A DNA stretch of 64,000 nucleotides from Leucaena leucocephala (taxonomy: Eukaryota > Streptophyta > Magnoliopsida > Fabales > Fabaceae), in the NCBI GenBank assembly GCA_037074615.1, contig CM073532.1, positions 10,485,501-10,549,500 of the forward strand. Reading direction: 5' to 3'. Below the pieces are notes generated by a model, which did no database searches, was not told the origin of the DNA, and worked only from the letters and a program-made list of their open reading frames with translations. The translations under genes and the position numbers were made by a program. Positions 22,691 through 34,900 of this stretch are shown one piece after another (the stretch's first letter is position 1; the number at the start of each line of letters is the position of its first letter).

Positions 22691-23984
22691 TGGAAAAGGC
22701 CATCTTCTCGTAAGACCCACAACCCTGAACTTGTGATTCTTAGCTTCTTGTAGTTGTTTTGCCACTAATCTTCTGGTTTTGTATCTCAACAGCTTGTAAT
22801 TCTTTGATATTTTGGGTATAAAATAGGGTGATAAACATTTTTTTCTTTAAAATATTTATTTCTTAAAATAATTTTTGTCCATTGAGCAATATAAAATATT
22901 TTTACACTAATCATCGTATTTAAGCGTACTACACTCTAAACTATTCTTTTAGTAATATCTAATATTATAAATTAATTTTTAGTATATCTAATATTTTAAA
23001 ATAGGGGTGTTCAAATAGTCCCGACCCGAATTGTCCCGACCCGATCCCGAGTAATTTGGGATGAATGTGTCTCGTCCCGTGAAAGACTAAGACGAAAATA
23101 ATCAGGTCGGGACAATAATAGAAGTCAGGACGGGACGAGTCTCGGCCTGACCCGACTATTATCCCGTCCCGTCCCGACTTTATTTTTTTTAATAAAAAAT
23201 ATATCTTGTATTCTCACCCGCTCAGTCGCTCCCTCGTCTCTCAATTCCTCGGTAGCCCTAGCAGTCTCTCAGCAGACTCTCGCTCGTTTTCATTACCTCA
23301 GGCGCTCACTCCCCCAAACTCCCCACTCCCCGTATTCGACTCATTCTACATTTGAAACCTAAGGGACAAGTTTTGGTTTGGGTGGAATGTTCGACTATTA
23401 TCTCTGGTTACTGGAGCCAAGAATAGCCCAAGAACAAGTCGTCGGCGCAGTTGAAGTCACGATCGCGCCTCCAGCAAACTGAGGATCGTTGCCCTACTGT
23501 TTGGGTAAGTCGGTGGATCGTTATAACCATCATCTTTATCTTTTTCGGGTTCTTGTTCTGCTGTTTTGGATCTGTAACTTTTGATGTCGATTCCTATATT
23601 TTTATCTTGGTTTGATGATATCTCTAATTTTTTGAGCCTCAGTTTGTTTGTTTCAATGGAAAGTGGAATTATTTTTAGTTTCCTATTGTTGAGTCAAACC
23701 TCTTCCTGGATGGTTGTTTTAGTATTTCAGATAGCCTCTGCAGAACCTTTGCTGGGTTTCGAGCAAATCTTTCATTTTTTCCAGTAGAACTTGTCAGTAA
23801 CATTGTGCTCTGAAGCGATATAGCTTGAATTTGTCAGTAAGTAGAATTTGAACTTTATATGAAGGATCCTTACTAGTGTTCTTGACTTTATTTGAATTTT
23901 CACATGCAAATCTTGTTTTGACATTTTTTTAGATGCAATTCGTTTTCACTAAACGTGCTACTGAATTATTCTCCAAAACTACAG

Positions 23985-24125
23985 GATGATGATACAAACT
24001 ACCACATGGACATGATAGCTGGCCTTGCCAACATGAGGGGTAGAAATTATAGCATTCCAGAAGTTGACAAGCTCAAAGCTAAGTTCATTGCATGTATCAT
24101 TCCAACTATCACAACCTTAACTGCC
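23985..24125 (+). pseudogene. Captured exon of ubiquitin-activating enzyme E1 (UBA1-like)
   Basis: After a good acceptor (ACTACAG at 23978-23984) the frame reads DDDTNYHMDMIAGLANM, then RNYSIPEVDKLKAKFIA, followed by CIIPT. This closely matches the conserved segment of plant E1 enzymes that follows the catalytic region. After TLTA the reading departs from E1 and runs out of frame. Only about 46 codons are present, so no activity is possible; a chimeric or antisense transcript is conceivable. Confidence 0.82.
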
Positions 24126-24291
24126 AGGCCATTGGTCTTCTCGTTAATTTGTTTCTGTAGAAAGTTGGAAGCTTTACTTGTGGACTTGTGGTAAAGCTCT
24201 ATAGTTTTGCAACACATTTCATTTTCCCTGTTCTAGGATCTAAATCAGATAAAGGGCATGTGATTTGTTCCATCTAGCATGTTACTTTTAG

Positions 24292-24475
24292 GAATCCATG
24301 TCAGCATCTGGTGTACCCTTAGTGGTTTATGAAAAGGCTGTTAATGCAGTGTACATCACTTCAATATTTTTGAAGCACTTGATTGAAAATGGCCAAGGTG
24401 ATGATCTGGATTTCTGGAGTTACATCTATTGCTAGATGAAAATGAATCAATACCAAAGGATATTTTGGGAGGTAT
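24292..24475 (+). pseudogene. Second captured, unidentified exon-like segment in the hAT element
   Basis: Between an acceptor-like TTTTAG (about 24286-24291) and a donor-like GGAGGTATGT (24474 on), the frame reads ESMSASGVPLVVYEKAVNAV, then FLKHLIENGQGDDLDFW. A stop follows, and a shifted frame gives LLLDENESIPKDIL. It looks like decayed coding sequence, but I do not recognise the protein. It is not obviously part of E1. Confidence 0.5.
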
Positions 24476-25627
24476 GTAACTTTCATTGTTATATCAATAC
24501 AACTTTATAAGATTATATTTTCCTAGTACTTTAGAATGATTGCTTCTCTGTTCTCTTTATGTTTTGAGTCAAATAGTATATTGGGACACAATTAACTTCA
24601 GTGATCTGGCTGTGGGGCTTCCACTTTGAGTTATATTCAGTAATCAAATTAAGATTTACAAAATAAAAATAAGTTTTGGCATGAAACTTGGTATGTGATC
24701 TGTGATGCTTGTATGAATTTCAGATTAGTTGGTTTAGATTATAGATTCCTTTCCTCAAGTCTGTTGTGATATGTTTAGGATTTGTGGCAGGTAATTTAAA
24801 ATGGAATTTTCTTCTTCTTTACTCTCTGGAATGGCTTTCTTATAAAATTTTCTTGTCTCTCCATTTTATGTCTTTCTGGCATTCTTCGTATGTGTGCGTA
24901 TATATATTTATAGATAACTTTAATCTTAATGCTGATCAAACCATCAAAAATCTTGTCATGTATTACTTTTAATAGGTGGAGATTTTATTTGTTAATTGGG
25001 ATTCGGGAATTCCCGTCTCAGTCCCGAACGGGACAGGGACAGGGACAGGTTCGGGACTGGACGGGACACGGGGCGCATTTTGGGTCCCGTGTACTATTTT
25101 GGGACGGGGCACGGGACGGGGTTGTCTCGGTCCCAATCCGTCCCGTGACCACCCCTATTTTAAAATATTATTCAATTAGAACTCAGAATCTTGAAAATTT
25201 TGTACCCCTAAATGTTGTTGAGTATGTTTATTAATATCATTGATAAGAAAAAAAAAGTGAAAAGTTAAACTAGGAATAAATATGATATAATGTAAAGTAT
25301 TCAAATAAAAGAAAAAAATGAAAAGAGAAAACCGCTTTGCTTGTACCTATATTTTCTTTTAAATTTTTATGAAAATATTTTTTATTATTAAAATATGGAT
25401 ATTTTTATACATTTTAATTAGATTATATTATTTTAATTGTTACCTATTTGACCCCAAATTAACCCTAATATAACGTATTAATCCTTGAATTAGTGTTTCG
25501 ACCGGTCTAATTTTTAATACTTTAATTGTTTTAACTTGACCTACTACAACCACAATTCTTGAGTTAATTCGTAACTTGCAAGTTGACTCGTATTATTAGC
25601 ACTAGTCAATCATTTATTAATAAGAAA

Positions 25628-25672
<45 letters not shown>
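25628..25672. repeat. (ATT)15 microsatellite
   Basis: An uninterrupted ATT array of about 45 bases, likely polymorphic. Confidence 0.95.
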
Positions 25673-25674
<2 letters not shown>

Positions 25675-25734
25675 ATGATGAATAAATAAATTTAAATAGT
25701 TAAAATTTTATGTGAAATATATATTTTACAAAAA

Positions 25735-25790
25735 CTAAGTAACACTATCCTTAGAATTATGAATGATTTAACCTTGAGGCATAGCACAAT
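25735..25790. repeat. Four-copy local repeat, partial copy
   Basis: CTAAGTAACACTATCCTTAG and ATTATGAATGATTTAA match the start of the repeat at 22415 and 31508. It breaks off after about 50 bases. Confidence 0.45.
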
Positions 25791-26269
25791 TAGCAGTGGC
25801 ACTTAGTTATGAAATTACAAGTTTTTGAAGTTATTATAAATATACAATACTCCCTTGGCCTCCAGTCCACAATATAACTCACTTCAATTAATTTATTAGA
25901 ATAAAAAAATAATAGTTAACTCATTAAAATATGTTTTAAAAATTTTATAACTTTGCCCATATTAAATAAAGTTTAGAATGAAAGAGAAAAATATAATAAA
26001 CTACATTTTAAGCATTAATTGTAGAGGTAAAATTGACAAACGAGTATCAATTATCTTACTAGTGACTTATATTTTATACCAAATCATTTTTCTATAAACA
26101 ATTTATATTATAGACTTAAGGGTGTACACATCACTATTGATAAATGCTACCTTCAAAAGCCAACTAATGACACTTTTTTTTGCCAAAAGACTAGTAACAC
26201 ATTTACCAATACCATAGAAAAGAAAGCAACCACATCTACCAATACACGTGTTATAATATTCTAATTTTT

Positions 26270-28640
26270 AGGCTCAGAGACTCAAAAAGTAGCTTACAAT
26301 AGATAGGCTACCAGATCCCTTTGAGCAAAAATTCCAGAAACATACAGAGAATTTTTAGGGACTAAACTGCATATAAGTGAAAGTACAAGGACTTATATGT
26401 AAGTAATGAAAGTCCCTAGGGGCATAATGGTCATTTTAGAAAAGAAAGGGACTAAAGTGAAAGTTTAAAAGTTTCATGGTGTAAAGATGAAAGTAAACAC
26501 AAGTTATAGGCCATTAAGTATAATTATAAAAAAGTTAAGGGACTTAATTGAAAAGAGGAAAAGTTTCCAGGGGCAAAATGGTAATTATAGAAAGTTGAGC
26601 CGAAAGTGGCTTAGAACTGCCCAGAAGCATTTCAGTCCCAAATTTCATTAGTAGTTAGAGAAAATGATGCTGGTTAATCTAGCTTATTACAAAAATTTTA
26701 TTAGAGTTTCAGATAGCTGAAATTTATTTGAAAGTTTAAAAGTTATCTGAAATTTTTATCAGATCTCTTGGACCTCAGATATAAGTGAAAAGTTACAAGA
26801 AGATGTGTCCTGTGAAGATAGAGGTCAGGGAACTGACGGAGTCCCGAAAGGAGATCTGTAAGAAAAGTTATTCACATATTAGTGAATTTTGACGGGAGTT
26901 CGTGAACGCCCGATATCCGATTATGAACATAAGCAGTAAATAAACTGGGACTGGATGAGCCAAGATGACGTCACAAAGAAGCCCATGATGATGCCAAGGG
27001 AGGCTCAGACCCATGATATCAGTTCATCGGATAAAGGGGCCAGTGTCTAAAAAAAGTATAAAATGACGAAAATACCCCTATGTTATAAAATAATTAAAGA
27101 ATGAGTGAAGGGTATTTTGGTCATTTGACTAAGGTTAGACAGTCAATGAAGGTTATCTAAATAGTTGACCAGGGTCAGGGAATACTCTAGTAAGGTGTGA
27201 AAAGACAATAATACCCCTAGACTCATTAAAGTAAATAAAGAGAAATCAATGGCATTTTGGTAATTTGCCAAAGGATGTTTCTTGGGAATTGAGCTATCAG
27301 AGTATTTGAGCTTGATCAGATACCCAAGATAGCATTCCAAGAGTCCAAAAACGTGGCCCAATATTTATGTGGATTAAAGTGACATTAAAATAATATTTTA
27401 GTGAGTTTTCAATAAAGTAAAGTTACCCGGTTTAAGTGATAACCGGGAAATTGATCAGATAAAGCTTGAGACTTATCCAAGGACATGAGGTGGCATAAAA
27501 GGTGTCCTCATGGTACCCATAAGGTGCCACATGGCATGAGCATAGGGAAAGAAGAAAAAGATAAGGACAAGTGGTACGATCTCAACCGTATATTCCGGGA
27601 TAAGATTCTGGAATTCTCTGGAAGCGTTGAGTCAGCTAGTGAGGTGTCCCAAGGGCCCCACCATTGCGCCACCTAAGCATGTGAGGTATCCATGGATGAT
27701 GTCATTTTGATGAGTCATCTAGGATGATGATATCATCGCGATGATACAAGCGAAGCTTTTTGAGGAAGCTGAGCGATTTGAACTGTTCATCGTGATTCGA
27801 TCTGGACCATCCATTCCACCTTGCTCCACCTATAAATACCCCACCCCTCCCTCCATTTCATTCCACGGCAAGAACCAAGAAGAGAAGAGAAAAGAAGAGA
27901 GAAAAAGAGAAAGAGAGAAAGAAAGGAAGAGAAAGAAGGAGTTCTGGCTGAGATAGGAGCAATTCAATGAGTTTAAGGACTTGACAAGTTTAGGAATAAG
28001 GTAAGTAATTTATTCTAGTCCCTGCTCTAATAAATTAGATGATTGTTCTTATGAATTTAGTAGTTAGAATAGAGAAATATCTCTCTCTATAAGGTTAGCC
28101 GTGGATAGAAAAAAAATTAGGGGATTGTTAGAATAAGGGTATTACCTCAAGATAAGCTTGAGTTAAGTGGAATTATGCTGGATAGAATAATAATGAAAAT
28201 ATTATTATGCTATGTATAGGCTTTGACCTATGAAAAGAGGAATCTCAGAGTAAAGGTTAAGAACTAAAGGAAGGGTTACATGCCAGGTAGTAAACTTACC
28301 TAAACTTGTATGTGTTGAATGTATGGTTGATTGTGATAGCTTGATTGATTGATGTTAATATGTAATTGTTGAAGTTCTGTTCTATGATTACCTTGGCCAA
28401 TTGTATTTTATATATTACATGGAAGCATGCACATTATATTAAGTTGACACAATCACAAGCAAGTACTAATACTAATCATTGATGCATACACTGTTTAGTA
28501 CCGTTTGCTACTGAGATTTTCCTTGAAATCTCATCCCTTCCATATCAATCCAATTACAGCAGGTCTTCTCAAGATGGAGGAGATAAAGATACGTGAAGAG
28601 AAGTTAATAATTATTTAGCATGATTGATATGTGATTGATG
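26270..28640 (+). mobile_element. Truncated gypsy-type long LTR, plus orientation
   Basis: Aligns for about 2.1 kb with the reverse complement of the solo LTR at 36478-39467. Shared anchors include AGGGACTTAATTGAAAAGA, GAAAGTGGCTTAGAACTG, GAGGTCAGGGAACTGAC, TTGCGCCACCTA and CAATCACAAGCAAG. It lacks the first 500 or so bases (no TGTAACATCCC start) and has no target duplication that I can find. The 27485-27676 and 27741-27956 open frames are parts of this LTR. The purine tract at 27871-27940 and the following GGTAAGT are the transcribed part. Confidence 0.75.
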
Positions 28641-28726
28641 TATGTTATGTATATGTATGTAAAGTTGGTTGCTGGAATTTGTCACCATGAATAGTAACTC
28701 GTGGTGAGGTAGTGACCTTTGAGGCT

Positions 28727-29222
28727 CTACTTTAACTTTCTCTCATATGAGGCATCTAGCCACATACTTTGTGACATCACTCTTAATCCTTGGCCACCAA
28801 AATAATTCTGAGAACATGATACATTGGTTATTCTTGGATAAATAGTATATTTGTTTTTATGTGCCTCATCCTCATTTAGAATTTTCTTCGTGAGTTCCAT
28901 TTTCAAAGGAACGAAGATTCTCTTCTTATATTTGAATACACCTTGAGGAGATATACCAAAATCATCTGTCTCTTTCCATAATACTCTAGCCCTTATTGTT
29001 CTTGCTAGATGATCTTGCTTCTGTACATCTCTAATTTCTTTTGTCAAATCACCCACAACTCGAGTTTCATCATAGCTTCTCAGTTGCATTGTATTCATCA
29101 AGCTCAAATCTCTGAAATTTTTTAGTAATTCATGCTCCTTTAACATCAAAACTACCACATGCATTACCTTTCGACTTAAGGCATCAGCTACTATATTTGT
29201 TTTATCTGGATGGTATTTGGTT
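28727..29222 (-). pseudogene. Ty3/gypsy pol fragment (end of RNase H and integrase zinc-binding region)
   Basis: Minus-strand reading starts KYHPDKTNIVADALSRKV, the hallmark end of gypsy RT/RNase H. It continues through DDFGISPQGVFKYKKRIFVP to EAHKNKYTIYP, the region preceding the integrase zinc finger. A shifted frame near 28780 gives DVTKYVARCLI with a stop where the CX2C cysteine should be. It is a short broken piece, opposite in strand to the adjacent LTR, so the pair has been rearranged. Confidence 0.82.
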
Positions 29223-29239
29223 TAATAATCATATAGTCT

Positions 29240-29480
29240 TTCAATATATATATGTATATATATGCATTTTTCTCTAGCTTTTATCAACTCATAAAAAAAT
29301 TAAATCTATCTTTTTTTTGAAGAAAATTAGATTCTCTTGGCCTTGAGAGATAATTTAAATGTCTAAAATAATTTTATTATATTTACAAAATTTGTGTCCT
29401 TTTATTTTTATATTTTCCTAAACAAAGAGGAGGAAACTCATGAATCCTATAGATATGGATCTGTTTTTCGAAAATAACTA
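29240..29480. repeat. Four-copy local repeat, copy 3
   Basis: CTTTTATCAACTCATAAAAA, TTAGATTCTCTTGGCCTTGA, TTTATTATATTTACAAAATT and GGAAACTCATGAATCCTA recur in the same order at 31508-31755. Confidence 0.7.
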
Positions 29481-31507
29481 GCATGTTTTTCCCCGAGCGA
29501 TACCCAGGAAGCTTATACATCCGGATTTATTTTCTCTAATTTACAATTAAGACAACAACTCACATGTTTTATGCCCCCAAGCAAGTGTTGATGAGGTTCT
29601 ATGGGTGCAAGTGTTGCTAGGTATCATCCCTCCTATGTGCTTAGCATGGAAAGATTAGATATAAATTATAATCAAATATAAAGTAATATATTTTTTTACC
29701 TTTTTTTTTATAAAATAATCTATTTTTTTACCTCAAAACACTTGCAAATACGATCACCTTAAAAAATAGTATAATTTAATCAAAATTACAATGATGATTA
29801 ATAGTAATTAAGCATTAAATATTATGTCCAAATTTAATTAGTAAAAGATAATTACAATCGATAAAATATATTCTGTAACAGAAAATATTAAAATAAAAAG
29901 CATTATATACCAACAAAAGTAAAAAAGCAAGTGTTATTCTATACTTTTACCAAGTGTCAAATAACCAATTAACAATTATATATGCACTATATATGCACCA
30001 GTTTCATTGAATTAAATTATTTATAAGGTATGAATACTCCATTTTTTTTTACAAGGGCACTGCCCAATAACCTTGCCATGTGAAGGTGAATGCTTTTGAT
30101 AGCAAACACCTAACAAAATGAGGGAGGGGCAAAAAAATCAAAATAAAAAATAAAAGAGAGTGCTAACTTCAAATGTATCAACACTTCCTATCAAACTGCA
30201 ATACCAATGGGACCAAAAAGTATGGAACAAACTTATCACATAGACAGCAAGAAAAAGAAGAAGCACATAGAAGGCAATACCTTCTTTAGAGGCTTCTCAA
30301 CGTATATATCAACTTGACTTTCTCTATTCTAGTTATTAAATCATCAACCCTAAATATTAAAGTCTACAACAAAGTTCTGATATTAGTAATGCCATAAGTA
30401 GCTACTCATAATAATAGAATTTCACTAAAAAAAGGAACTCCACAGTTCTATATCAGGTTGCTAAGAAATAAAACAACACAGTTTTTCCACATAATGCCCA
30501 AAATATCTTGTTTTTACAAGTAAGATTTGTTGGAGCTACCATTGAGATTTGAAATAATAAGCAAGCTTGGGAGCAAGAGATGATAAAGTAGTCTAACTTA
30601 CTCTTTTTAGATGTTATAGCGTTTAAGTAAGATGAGAGGAACAACAATTTTCTTGTGCTTAAAATTAAGAAGTCTTGCCATGTATTATTTTATATGATTT
30701 CTGAAAAGAGAACAGAGAACAAAGTTAAAGGATGTGTTTCTCAGGTTTGAGTGCTAGCCTTTCTTGCCCCAAAAATGTAATCTTCCATTCCTTTCTGAAA
30801 TCAACAAAGCCAACTCCCCACTGGCATAACAGAAAAAATAGAGGAAAATAATCATCAAATGACCTAGACAAAAGCACCACAAGCTGATTTCATCTTTCAC
30901 ATCCTCGTTGGTTCCTCTCCATCATCGGATCCTTGCATGAAAAAGCTCATCCCGCTTCCTCCCATCTCTACCTCCCCATTGTCATCGTCTTCATCAATGT
31001 TGCTTCTGCATTGTCATTGCCAGATCTCGACACCGGCCATCCACTTTGGCGATGAACTTCAGAAATGAAATAGAAGAATGCAAGGTTTGTGGGGAGAGAT
31101 TTGGCAAGAGATAGTAACACGGGAGAAATAGAAGAAAAAAAAAATGAGGAACCAAACACATAGTATACGAGGTGACATTTGAATTTAGAAGGTTGAATAG
31201 GGTACAATAAGAAGCCCAATATTTGATGTCAATGAAGTATGATCCAGCCTCAATCGCAGAAGCGGGAATGTGTTTGAAAACCTTCACAAGAAAATAAATG
31301 ACACAAATGGATAGCATAAAAGATAGAAGTAGCTCAATTGGCTCCTCCAAAGCCCAATGCATTATGTTTTTTTGCTTTGTTAGTTGATAATCCGGCGTAT
31401 GAACAATAATCTAGGAGATAAGCCAGTATTTAGCCGTTTTAGAGTTTGGCTTGGCAGATGAGTATCTATTGATTGGTAAGAAAAAAAAATTGAAAATGGA
31501 AACAAAT
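29481..31507. other. Intergenic DNA upstream of the DUF2062 gene
   Basis: No gene that I can support. A 122-codon minus-strand frame (30994-31362) is hydrophobic in its first half (LLLSFMLSICVIYFLVKVF) and could be a decayed membrane-protein exon. It has no family signature I recognise and no paired splice sites. Confidence 0.35.
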
Positions 31508-31755
31508 ATAGCCTGCATAACACTACTCTTCAAATTGTGAATGATTTGTAACAAATCAAAGTATACATTTTTTCCCGGCCTTTATCAACTCATACAATTT
31601 TTTTTTTTAAATTAAATTCTCTTGGCCTTGAGGGATGATTTAAATATCTGAAATGTTTTTATTATATTTACAAAATTTGGGTCCTTTTGTTGTAATTTTC
31701 CCAGACAACGAAGGGGAAACTCATGAATCCTACCGATAGAGATCTGTTTTCTTAT
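31508..31755. repeat. Four-copy local repeat, copy 4, beside the DUF2062 gene
   Basis: Same order of anchors as 29240-29480. It ends about 200 bases before the start codon of the DUF2062 gene, so part of it may be promoter sequence that was copied leftward. Confidence 0.6.
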
Positions 31756-31950
31756 TAACGAAATTAAATTAAATGTTATTGATTTCATGTTTGATTCTTA
31801 TTGGAGAAGACAAATCAAAAAATGCGGTAGAAATAAGAATTTGTAGTACTTTTAAAGCGGGAGGTTTCAGAAAATTTCATCTGAATTAAATCGCAGGGGA
31901 AAATTTAGTTGAAACTTGCTTGTATTTGGACCCGGATCCTCGTTAGAAGT

Positions 31951-34900
31951 ATGGGTCTAACCAATTGGTTCCAAAACAACGTAATCGATCCTCTTCTTTT
32001 GATTCTTCGCAGGTGATTTTCCTTCCCAATCTGTAATTCACAGTTCTTACGTTTTCAGCTTGATATACTATTCGTATGTAATACACTCGTAGCTGATTTG
32101 CGTGGGATTCAACTTTCATTTTTTTTTTTACGTTTAATTCGAATATAATCAGCAATCGAGAGTATAACCAATTTGGGTGAAGCTAATGTCTGCGTGAGAA
32201 TCCCGAAACTATGAAAATACATTTGGGTTTCTCTTATCGTGTTGGTATCTGTTGGGGCAGCAGTGTTGGATTGGTGCATCTATGAGATTATTAGATTACT
32301 ATGCAATTATGTTCTTTTTCAGAATATCTTATTGTTGGTGTTTAAGAATTTCAATACGTTCTCAATGGTTTGGGTTTATAATGAACGGGGCAGCCCATTG
32401 GGTTGCCTCTGTTGTGGTAACGCCCTCATTCTCGTAGGCAGGGATTTTGACCCAAAAATCTCTCCTTCAATAGTTGGTGTGGGATGATGGAGTTCCAAGA
32501 TCTCTCTGATTTGTTGTTATGTAGTTATTGTCCTAATATCTTGGCTCTCTGTTTGATGAAGATTTTTAGTTTAGTTGGTTAGTAGATGCACTAGTTTGAC
32601 CGAAACAAATCTGGAGCGTTCACATCAGTTTGTTTGAATTACTGTCTATAATATGCATTTGTAATTATTAAATCTGTTTTCAGATGCCTTGTGACATCTA
32701 AAGCATAACTAATTGTTTATGATTTATATTCAATTTACTGATTTTGTATGTGGAACTGAAATGTGGGCTTTCATTTTCTGGGCAGCCATACGGTATTTTT
32801 TCCATGAAGTTGAAAAGTGAATGTTTTCATGGAAGAGATTGTTAATATATTGGAAATCTTATCTGTATGCTGTAATGCTTTACATCCTTTCAACAATGAG
32901 GCTGCCAGAGACAACAGCAATTAGTTTTACATGTTGGTTAATGTTCTCCATTTTTGTTCAGAGGTGCTGAGCCAAAACAGTTGGCTTTCTCTGCTGCTCT
33001 TGGCATTACGTTGGGAATATTTCCTATATGCGGTATGTTGTTATCAAGCATTTCTAGATTTTTGAAAATTTAATATCTATGAAATGTATGATGGACGGAC
33101 TTGAATGAGACCGCTATGGATATATTCATTGTCATTCTAGGGTCTCTTCTTATTCATTGTAACTAAACAATCTTCATTACATTGGAATATGTGAATTCGA
33201 ATTTTTTCCCTTGTAACCGAGATCCATATTGTTTAGTTGCATGATAGAGAGCAGTGTCCTAGTTCCATGCTCAGAAACATCCCTGCACTTTTGTTGAACT
33301 TCTAATGAGGACTAAGGTATTATGAGATACCTAAGTCCTACAGCAAGTAATATAGACTGCTCAATGGATACTTAAATTAGGCAGCTCTCACCTTAATAGC
33401 TATCTTTTTGGAAAAAGGTTATTCGCCCTTCTTAAATGCTTATCGTTGGGAATGAGAGCAAGAGGTCAGTGGCTCCTGGAAGGGTTGCCTACGTGATCTT
33501 TCTAAGGCCTAGCCAACTGATTTGGAAGTAGTATGGGATGTCTAAACATTGCATTGAGTAGTAGTCAGAGAAAATATGATGCAAAATACTTTCTACTTTA
33601 TTGATATTTTGAAAGGGTATTTATATAGAATCCTAGATATTAATAAAATAATATCATATCTTATCCTATATACTAATTTTAGGATATTTATATATCTTAT
33701 AATATCTTTATACTCTCCCTCAAGTTAGAGTATAGATATCAATCATGCCCAACTTATTATAAAGATATTCAATTCGAACCCCATTAAGAGCTTTGGTGAG
33801 GAGATCACCCAGTTGATCACTGGATTTGACATGCCCTGTAGAGATGAAATTTTCCTTGAGTTTGTCTCGAATAAGATGACAGTCGATCTCAATATCTTTC
33901 TTGCGTTCATGGAATACCGAATTATAAGCTATGTGTAGGGCTGCTTTATTATCATACCACAGTTTTGTTGGTAATGAGATTTTAAAGCCAACCTCCTTCA
34001 GTAGCCGATATATCTTGACTATCTCGTATACAGATTATGCCATGGCTCTGTATGCCGTTTCTGCACTTGATCGTGACACCACATTCTCTTGCTTCCCCAA
34101 TATACCAAATTTTCTCCTAGAAAAACACAATATCTTGTAGTAGACCGTATTGTGGCTTTTGATCCACCATGATCAGCATCACAAAAACACTCAATATTTA
34201 TGTGACCATGATTCTTGTACAATATCCCACGACCTGGAGATCCCTTCAAGTAATGTAACACATGTTCCAAGGCTTTCCATTGTTGGACAATTGGCGAAAC
34301 CATAAATTGGCTAAGGACACTTACTGAATAAGTGATATCAGGATGGGTCACCGTAAGATAATTCAATTTGCCAATCAATCTCCTGTCCTTCTTTGGGTTC
34401 TCAAACGCCTTGCTCTTAGTAGCTTCAACGAGATTTTCATACGGTATACTACTATCAGCATCAAGCAGATGATTATAAACCATAGGAAAACTAGTTGGGG
34501 CAGCTCCTATTTTTCCAGTTTCTTTTAGCAGATCAATGACATATTTTCTCTGAGTCAATAAGATGCCCTTCCTGTTCCTCATGATTTCAATCCTTAGGAA
34601 GTACTTTAATGAACCCAAATCCTTCGTCTGAAAGTGGGAGTTAAGGAATGACTTGAGTGATGAAATCCCGGAGGCATCTTCCCCGTAATCACAATATAAT
34701 CAACATACACAACTAGTAGAATCATGCCAGCACTTGTTCGTTGATAGAATACAGAATGATCACACTTACTCTAGCACATGCCAAAGCTTTCACAATAGTA
34801 CTAAATCTATCAAATCATGCCCGAGGACTTTGCTTCAAACTGTATAAAGATCTCTTAAGGCGACACACTTTACCACGCTCCCCCTGAGCAATAAAACCTG

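Larger units (their letters stand above)
23002..25157. mobile_element. Non-autonomous hAT transposon carrying host gene fragments
   Basis: A 2,156-bp element with inverted ends TAGGGGTGTTC and (reversed) TAGGGGTGGTC. It is flanked by the exact 8-bp duplication TTTTAAAA (22994-23001 and 25158-25165), the size typical of hAT insertions. Both sub-terminal regions are packed with short GGGAC/CCCGAC repeats (23025-23175 and 25000-25145), as is common for hAT transposase binding. There is no transposase. The interior holds spliced-looking host sequence, including an E1 enzyme exon (23985-24125), so this is a Pack-type element. Confidence 0.88.

Noticed and set aside
25628..25672. Regular repeat that might suggest an array of functional units
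   Set aside because: It is a plain ATT microsatellite with no spacers.
30994..31362. 122-codon hydrophobic minus-strand frame
   Set aside because: No recognisable domain, no splice partners and no homologous stretch in the window; kept only as a note.
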